Source: Aplectana chamaeleonis (taxonomy: Eukaryota; Nematoda; Chromadorea; Rhabditida; Cosmocercidae). Taken from it: a DNA stretch of 64,000 nt. Below the pieces are notes generated by a model, which saw only the letters and a list, made by a program, of their open reading frames with translations, was not told the origin of the DNA and made no database searches. Within the stretch, counting starts at the first letter, position 1; every line of letters begins with the position of its first letter. This document shows, piece after piece, positions 58,541 through 64,000 of the stretch. The stretch covers positions 848,501 to 912,500 of the forward strand of contig JAPDOI010000156.1 of the NCBI GenBank assembly GCA_029168955.1, given 5' to 3'. A program made the translations under genes and the position numbers.

Positions 58541-59017
58541 CTCGTTCTGGGCGGATCGACGTCCTGTAGACAACAGCGAACGTCTGAGGTGATGATAGGT
58601 GTCCCGGAGAGTGATGCAGTAAATGGTGGTGAACGTGTATGTCATGATTTCGCGTATGTTAGCAACATATTAGACTTTCTTGAAGTTGAATGTCGACCTT
58701 GTATGGTTTATCGTATGGGTGCAAGAACTGCAGGGAAGAACCGCTTATTAAAGGTGGTCCTCCCTGCTCGCTCTTTCCAGCGAAAAGTTCTGAAGTCAGC
58801 CCCGAGGCTACGTTTTTTCTCCCTGGCTAGCGTATTCCTCAGAGAATCGCTAACTCCAGCGGAGTTAAAGCGGAGACGCGAGGCATGGCAAACCCGTCAG
58901 TCTATGTTACGAGCAAATTCGCCTGTACTCATCACACAATCTTCCAGTGAGAAGACGGTAGTGAATGCGCAGCGGAACTTAGACTCGACGGGAACAACAA
59001 CACCAACTTTAAACTAG
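58541..59017 (+). pseudogene. LINE ORF1, C-terminal part
   Basis: The frame open from 58541 encodes MIGVPESDAVNGGERVCHDF, then NILDFLEVECRPCMVYRMG, then FLRESLTPAELKRRREAW. This is the conserved C-terminal nucleic-acid-binding block of CR1-type ORF1 proteins. It ends at TAG 59015-59017. It belongs to the same LINE as 54425-54907 but is separated from it by inserted sequence. Confidence 0.65.
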
Positions 59018-59103
59018 ATAGCACTTCTCAGGCTAATCTGAATACCGTATCATGCTTTTATTCCAACATTTGATCACTTCCGAGAAACGCTATCTATGTT
59101 GAC

Positions 59104-61826
59104 TTGGTTTTGAGAAAAAGTTTTGATTTGTACCTGTTCTCTGAAACATGGCTAAAACCCAATCATTGCGTACCATTGATGTTATGTTCATTATGTAAAG
59201 AGTACCAGACCATACGTTGTGATAGACCAACGAAGACAGGTGGAGGAGTATTGATCCTGCTTCGAAATAATATCGGTTTTCTTGAGATCTTTCTGAATCT
59301 GTAACTGATTCCTACGAACTTTTGGCTATCGACGTTATTCATGCAAATCAGAAATTGCGTCTCATCTTAGTATATCGTACCCCATCATGTAGGACTATCT
59401 TTGGGGATCAATTGAATAAAGCCATGAGCGACTTGCTCACATGCGAGCACCCATCAATAATCGTAGGTGATATGAATTATCCTGATATTGATTGGGGCGA
59501 CTTGAGTAAACCTGTTTCAGCTGAAGAAGCCTCTTTTGTGGATTTTGTACTGAGTCATAACTTGAATCAGCATGTAAATACACCGACAAGAGGTAATCAT
59601 GTGCTAGACTTAGTGATGTCTAATCAAGATGGCATGATAACAAATACCAGAGTTCTATCACCTGTAGGCACGAGCGACCACTGTAGTGTGACATTTGCAC
59701 TTAGTTGCGCACTTTCACCACCTAACCGCACATTTTGTCGGCAGTTCTCAAGATGTGATTACAACGAAGTGTCGAATTGGCTTCATTCCATAGCTTGGAG
59801 AAAAACCCTTGATAGCGTTCCAACCGTGAATGATAAATATGAATTATTCTTAAGCATTTTATGGAAGGTAGTTGACAACTTCGTACCTCTGGTTCCATAT
59901 GACAGTAATCAAAAACAACTACCTCCATATTTGCAAAACATGTTGGAACATCGAACGTGTCTTTTCGAACTTGCACAGAAATCAAAATCGGAAAACGACT
60001 GGACTAAATATTTTGAATTCTCGAAGAAATTTAATGCGAAATTGGTGAAGTGTAATAGTAGCATTGAGAAAAGGATAGTTGAAGGTCAAAGGAATGGTTT
60101 TTATGCGTACATTAATAAGAAACTCAAAAGTCGAACAAACATAGGAACTATTATATATAACACCACGATCGCTGTTAGCGATGAGAAGAAAGCAAACCTT
60201 TTCGCGAACAGGTTTTGTGAGGTTTTTCAAGAGGATGAAGGGATTTGTCCTGAATTTATGCCTACCGTTAAGAAAGCTGGAAGCACCTTCCCATGGTTTG
60301 ATGAAGTAACTCTATATGGCTTACTGACCAAGTGGCCTTCGTCTGGGGCAACCACCCCTGATTTTATCCCATCAACGTTTGTCAAGAACATTGCTCATGT
60401 GTTGGCGCACCCCCTCTCTTACATTTTCAATCTGTCTATGATGTACTCGGAGATTCCTCTGCGGTGGAAACATTCTCTTGTCACACCGATACTAAAGAAG
60501 GGTCCCTCATATGATGCCAAAAACTATCGGCCTGTAAGTATAACATCACTATTCTGTCGCATGTTCGAAAAGGTACTAAAAGAACATATCACAAATCATC
60601 TAGAGGAAAACAAAATCATTCCTGATTGTCAACATGGGTTCTTGAAGGGCAAATCAGTGGAGACAAATCTGTTGGAGTCCATTGAAGACTGGACCAAATC
60701 CATGGAAGAAAGGAAAGCCTGCGACGTGATTTACTTTGACTTTTCAAAAGCTTTTGATAAGGTTGAGCATAGCAAACTTCTGCATAAGGTTGAGAAACTA
60801 AAATTCCACCCCAATATTTTCAACTGGATTTCTAACTATCTAAAACAAAGAACATTCCAAGTGAAAGTTGGTTCGTCTTTTTCTTCCATCAGAGTAGTAA
60901 AAAGCGGCGTACCTCAAGGAGGAGTATTATCGCCATTACTAATCAACATTTATACAGCTGATTTACCAGGCCTTGTCGAAAACTCTGTTGTAAAAGTACA
61001 ACAGTTCGCGGATGACATAAAACTATACGGTGAGATCAGTGAACCAGGGCAAAGGGAGGCGATACAAAGTGCAATAGACAAAGTTGCGGAATGGTCAAAT
61101 CGGTGGGGCTTACCCATAGCACCCGAAAAATCGGCGCATATGAGATTAGGGGTGTCCAACCTACCGAATACCTACACTATAGGGGATACTGAAATTCCCA
61201 CTGTGTCTCAGGTGAGAGATCTTGGTTTTTGTTACGATAACAAACTAGATTTTCAAGAACACTATAAAATATTGCAAAGGAAGGCTTTTTTACAGACGTA
61301 TCGAATTTTCAAAGGTTTATCCACGAAAAATAGAAGTGTTCTAATGAAGGCATACAAAACATATGTCAGACCTATAGTTGAAAGTGGAGTCACGGCCTTG
61401 AATCCATATAAAAGAAGGGATAACGATGTTTTAGAAAGGGTTCAGAACAACTACACTAGGAAACTCTTGATTCGGACAGAAGGATTTGATTATTCATTGA
61501 TACCGTGTGCTAAGATGAGAAACACTATTCTCAATCTAAACTCGTTGTAATCTCGTCGAAGGCTAAGAGACGCGTGTATGGTATTCAAACTACTATCTGG
61601 GCAGCTTGGTGTTAGAGTGTCCCGATTCTACAGTTTGATACAATCGAGAACCAGGGGAGGACAGATCAAGATCTCATTTTCAATGCCTAGAACCAATTTG
61701 AGGAGGCACATGTTTACATGCAGGGCAGGCTTAATCTATTTGAAACTGAAGTATACCGCCTTACCAAATATGCTCACTTACGGTTCGTTCAAACGTATGG
61801 CTGGTATGAAGTTACTGAGTTTCTAA
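59104..61826 (+). pseudogene. LINE ORF2, endonuclease-reverse transcriptase, broken
   Basis: The endonuclease motifs are FSETWLKP near 59140, GDMNYPDIDW near 59470 and SDHCSVTFAL near 59680. The RT shows NYRPVSITSLFCRMFEK, DFSKAFDKVEH (motif A), SGVPQGGVLSP and the catalytic FADD at 61005-61016. A C-terminal RRLRDACMVFKLLSGQLGV block follows. A frameshift near 59300 splits the endonuclease. TAA at 61548-61550 truncates the C-terminus, which continues in the same frame to 61826. The motif set fits the CR1/Jockey group. Confidence 0.9.
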
Positions 61827-62469
61827 ATATGTATTAGGGTTGTTTTACACAATTATTGTAGCGTTTTATCTCACGCTTGTCTTATACGGCGTAATAAATG
61901 AATGAATGAATGAATTTTAAACATACGTATAGACCGGGTGGGTGTTGGGGGGTGCTGGGGGGTGTTGGGGGGTGCGGGAAGGGGATACACCGAGTGAATT
62001 TTGCATCCCATTTCCAATACATTCTGTGTGCATCGACCGGGCTGGAGACGTCGGCTCATCCAACTATGACCGGGGCCTGAGAAACATGGATGATGGAGAT
62101 ACTAGACGAAAAATAGGGGATAGGGGTATCCCCACGGCTGAGAGGGAGGGCGGCGGTTTTCACCGTGGTCCGCGGGGAAGGTGGTTCCTCACCGCAGACT
62201 GCGGCGGGGCGTTCCTCCGCCGTGGGGCCGGGGTGACATGCTTGAGGTAAGCAATAATACAAATAGTGATCGCGGGCCATCTGGTAAAGGTCGGCGGGCC
62301 GTCCATATACGACTGGCCGGCGAATCAGAAGTGAGCGGAAAGAGGACGGAGACCGCGGGCCAGCTGGGAAAGGTTTGCCGGCCGTCGTCCTGAGTACCTG
62401 AGGAGGTCTGGGATGATTGTAGGTATGAAGCTTCGGGGAGGATGGCTCATCTTCGTCGCGGCTCCTTAA

Positions 62470-63155
62470 ATTTCTGAATTTTCACTCCGATTTTGTTATA
62501 TCTTCACCACCAGTGGTGCCGTTTTCCTAGTTCCTAGCCCAGGCAGATCCTCAACTGCTCACCCCTAGAGGACAGTATGTGAATGAAAACACACCGCTCT
62601 CCACTTCTCTTAGGCCCCCGTCATAGTCGGTGGATCTACTGAGTCCCACCGGGTCGATACGCACCGAATTCGTGGGAAACGGGTGCGAAAAAATCAACCC
62701 ACTGAGTCCGACTGCGACCGTCTGATGCCCACCGCAATCCACCCGATCGATACTGATGGTTCTCATGCGTACAAGGGCGGGGCCAATGCACCGACTGAGT
62801 CCTACTGAGTCCCACTGAGTCCCACCGAAATCGTCCTCACCGCACCCGGTCGATATAGGTGTTTCTCACGTGATTTGGGAGCATTTTTTTCGGCCGACTG
62901 CGACCTGCCGAGTCCCGCCGCATCACGACTCTCGTCGTCTGCGCTCTGCCCCACCTACTGCTGCCGCTAGCTATCGATTGCGTGTTTCGCAGAGGAACTG
63001 GTTGGCGATGGGAGCAACCGGATTCAGTCGGACTCAGCAGGTTTTTCCACCCCGGACTCATTCGGATCAGCAGGTTTTTCGACGAAGTCTGACGAGGGCC
63101 TTATACCCTACCCTTTATGAATTGGCTATCATCAATTTTGTTTATGAGAGCCAGC
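62470..63155 (+). repeat. repeat interrupted by a Harbinger-like element
   Basis: ACTCCGATTTTGTTATATCT, CCCAGGCAGATCCTCAACTG and ACACACCGCTCTCCACTTCT lie left of the insertion. CCTACCCTTTATGAATTGG and ATCATCAATTTTGTTTATGA lie right of it. With the inserted 488 bp removed, the order matches 53040-53262 read on the minus strand. Confidence 0.75.
62613..63100. mobile_element. Harbinger-like MITE, 488 bp, TTA target duplication
   Basis: The ends GGCCCCCGTCATAGTCGG and (reversed) GGCCCTCGTCAGACTTCG are flanked by TTA at 62610-62612 and 63101-63103. Inside, ACTGAGTCCCACC recurs several times (62640, 62800-62830) with GGTCGATAC phrases and GCAGGTTTTTC twice near the right end. It is a longer, internally duplicated relative of 18980-19193. 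No transposase. Confidence 0.8.
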
Positions 63156-63159
63156 CTTC

Positions 63160-63579
63160 CTAAAGCTCCATACCTACATTCGCGTAAGATGGGCCGATCT
63201 GCTCCTCTGCCGCGAGCGGTAGCATCCCTTTCGCTCCCCTTCGACTTCCCTCGGAGGGTTATTGGCGAGTAAGACCCCCGGATCAGTCATTGGTCATTGG
63301 CTTCTTCAGAAGACTTGAATGCATCCCACGACGCTCCACTTCTCCTCCCGAGTACTTTTTCAAGCCTTTACTCATGCTCATAGAGCATATCAGGTGCACG
63401 CAGGAGTTAGTTTCCGTGATCAGTGAGCTATCAATACCAATCTGAGTTTCCTCGCAAATAGAAATATTTATGAACTGGAAATCCTTCTAGCCTTGGCTTT
63501 GGCAACGTTGCGGATTTCGTAAACCTGATCCAGTGATGAGTATGTGCTCTGCAAAGTGTAGTCAAGAACCGCTTATTGC
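63160..63579. other. intergenic, upstream of the edge gene
   Basis: No repeat or ORF stands out. Promoter elements for the gene starting at 63602 would lie here, but I see no certain motif. Confidence 0.4.
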
Positions 63580-63581
63580 AG
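63569..63581 (+). promoter_or_regulatory. possible trans- or cis-splice acceptor before the start codon
   Basis: CCGCTTATTGCAG ends 20 nt before the ATG at 63602. In SL1-using nematodes an acceptor this close to the start commonly receives the spliced leader. It could equally be the end of a 5' UTR intron. Confidence 0.35.
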
Positions 63582-63601
63582 GTTTCGTATAGAGAAAATA
63601 C

Positions 63602-64000
63602 ATGATGCCAATTAATGAAATGATTTACCTATCTGTCTATTTGATTCTGCATATCCTATGTTCAATATATCTGCTCATTCAATGCGGTGGCGCAAAGAAG
63701 GGAGAGAAGGGAGCGGCGACAGGGAAGAAAGTGAGTAACCTGAAATAGTGGACTACCCTGCAGACCTACCGGATCTGACTCCTCTTATTTAGGGTGGTAG
63801 CAAGAAGGCCAGTACTGCCTCGAAATCAAAAACAGCTAAAGAAGACAAGGAAGAAAAGAAGGAGGAGAAGAAGGAAGAAAAGAAGGAGGAGGAAAAGAAG
63901 GAAGAAAAGAAGGAGGAAAAGAAGGAGGAGAAGAAGGAGGACGAAAAGAAGTCCGAGGAAAAGAAAGACGAGGAGAAGAAAGATGAGAAGAAGGATGACG
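63602..64000 (+). CDS. Lys/Glu-rich protein with N-terminal membrane anchor, partial (runs off the window)
   Basis: Exon 1 (63602-63730) encodes 43 residues. MMPINEM is followed by a hydrophobic stretch of about 20 residues (IYLSVYLILHILCSIYLLI), a signal peptide or anchor, then QCGGAKKGEKGAATGKK. The intron 63731-63792 (62 nt, GTGAGT to TTATTTAG) is phase 0. Exon 2 from 63793 reads GGSKKASTASKSKTAKEDK and then an uninterrupted run of KKEE, KKEEE and KKDE units to the edge. It is expected to be exported or membrane-attached, with a charged, probably helical or disordered tail. I recognise no enzyme or named family. Short Lys/Glu-rich proteins with a glycine-cysteine start are common in nematodes, but I infer no function. 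Start choice: the first of two adjacent ATGs. Confidence 0.6.

Larger units (their letters stand above)
54172..61914 (+). mobile_element. CR1/Jockey-type LINE, itself interrupted
   Basis: Includes a coiled-coil ORF1 start (54425-54907), a later ORF1 part (58541-59017) and an endonuclease-RT ORF2 (59104-61826). The 3' end is a short run of TGAA units (61897-61914). The 38-39-bp segment AAACATACGTAT..GGGTGTTGGGGGG lies immediately before it (54133-54171) and after it (61915-61952), consistent with a target duplication, although the target was already repetitive. The ORF1 region is split by inserted DNA between about 55055 and 58280. Confidence 0.8.
53659..62077. mobile_element. Harbinger-like element, split by a LINE
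   Basis: The left end GGCCCCGGTCAGAGTTGG at 53659 and the right end CCAACTATGACCGGGGCC, ending at 62077, are inverted copies. They are flanked by TGA on both sides (53656-53658 and 62078-62080). The ends resemble those of the element at 62613 (GGCCCCCGTCATAGTCGG). Inner sequence repeats ACCGAGTGATTTTCTCAACC and ACATACGTATCGACCGGGTG in both orientations near 53735-53790 and 53985-54170. The LINE at 54172-61914 occupies most of the span. Confidence 0.65.

Overview
This is nematode nuclear DNA. The best evidence is four minus-strand copies of a 22-nt sequence that match the canonical nematode spliced leader SL1 at 17 to 20 of 22 positions (47.2-50.5 kb). A short 62-nt intron (GTGAGT...TTATTTAG) and AT-rich intergenic DNA broken by many small inverted-repeat transposons fit this. 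I do not assign a genus. No prokaryotic, plasmid or viral gene organisation is present.

The window is gene-poor and transposon-rich. The only host gene I support with some confidence runs off the right edge (63602-64000+, a membrane-anchored Lys/Glu-rich protein). Weaker single-exon candidates lie at 6255-6425 (minus), 4821-5138, 29742-29794, 30901-31196 and 31662-31906.

Layout: 0-2 kb holds a TTAA-flanked palindromic element and a degenerate array with a unit of about 150 bp. 2-7 kb is AT-rich DNA, a GCTGCGGC-type tandem repeat and one candidate exon. 7.0-11.5 kb is a decayed LINE with a PHD finger fused to endonuclease, reverse transcriptase and a C-terminal CCHC-type cluster. It is preceded by repeated 5' sequence that contains a piece of LINE 3' end. 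11.5-24 kb holds several non-autonomous DNA elements: palindromes, a Harbinger-like MITE, a TA-flanked mariner-like MITE, a hAT-like element with a perfect 8-bp target duplication, and microsatellites. 24-47 kb is mostly AT-rich unannotated DNA. It carries related CACGGCA-core minisatellites with 9-, 18-, 21-, about 26- and about 42-bp periods, and a second hAT-like element with a perfect 8-bp duplication.

47.1-50.7 kb is the most unusual part. Spliced-leader-RNA-like units sit inside repeated, transposon-like sequence made of CGGCTATTT motifs, and one sits inside a third element with iterated subterminal motifs.

53.6-62.1 kb is a nested insertion. A Harbinger-like element with a TGA target duplication was split by a CR1/Jockey-type LINE, and that LINE was in turn split by a TTAA-flanked palindrome and other repeats. 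Just to its right, a second Harbinger-like element interrupts a repeat whose uninterrupted relative is present at 53.04-53.26 kb. Together these give a relative order of insertion events. Most of the window is best read as layered non-autonomous DNA transposons and dead LINEs around a few host exons.
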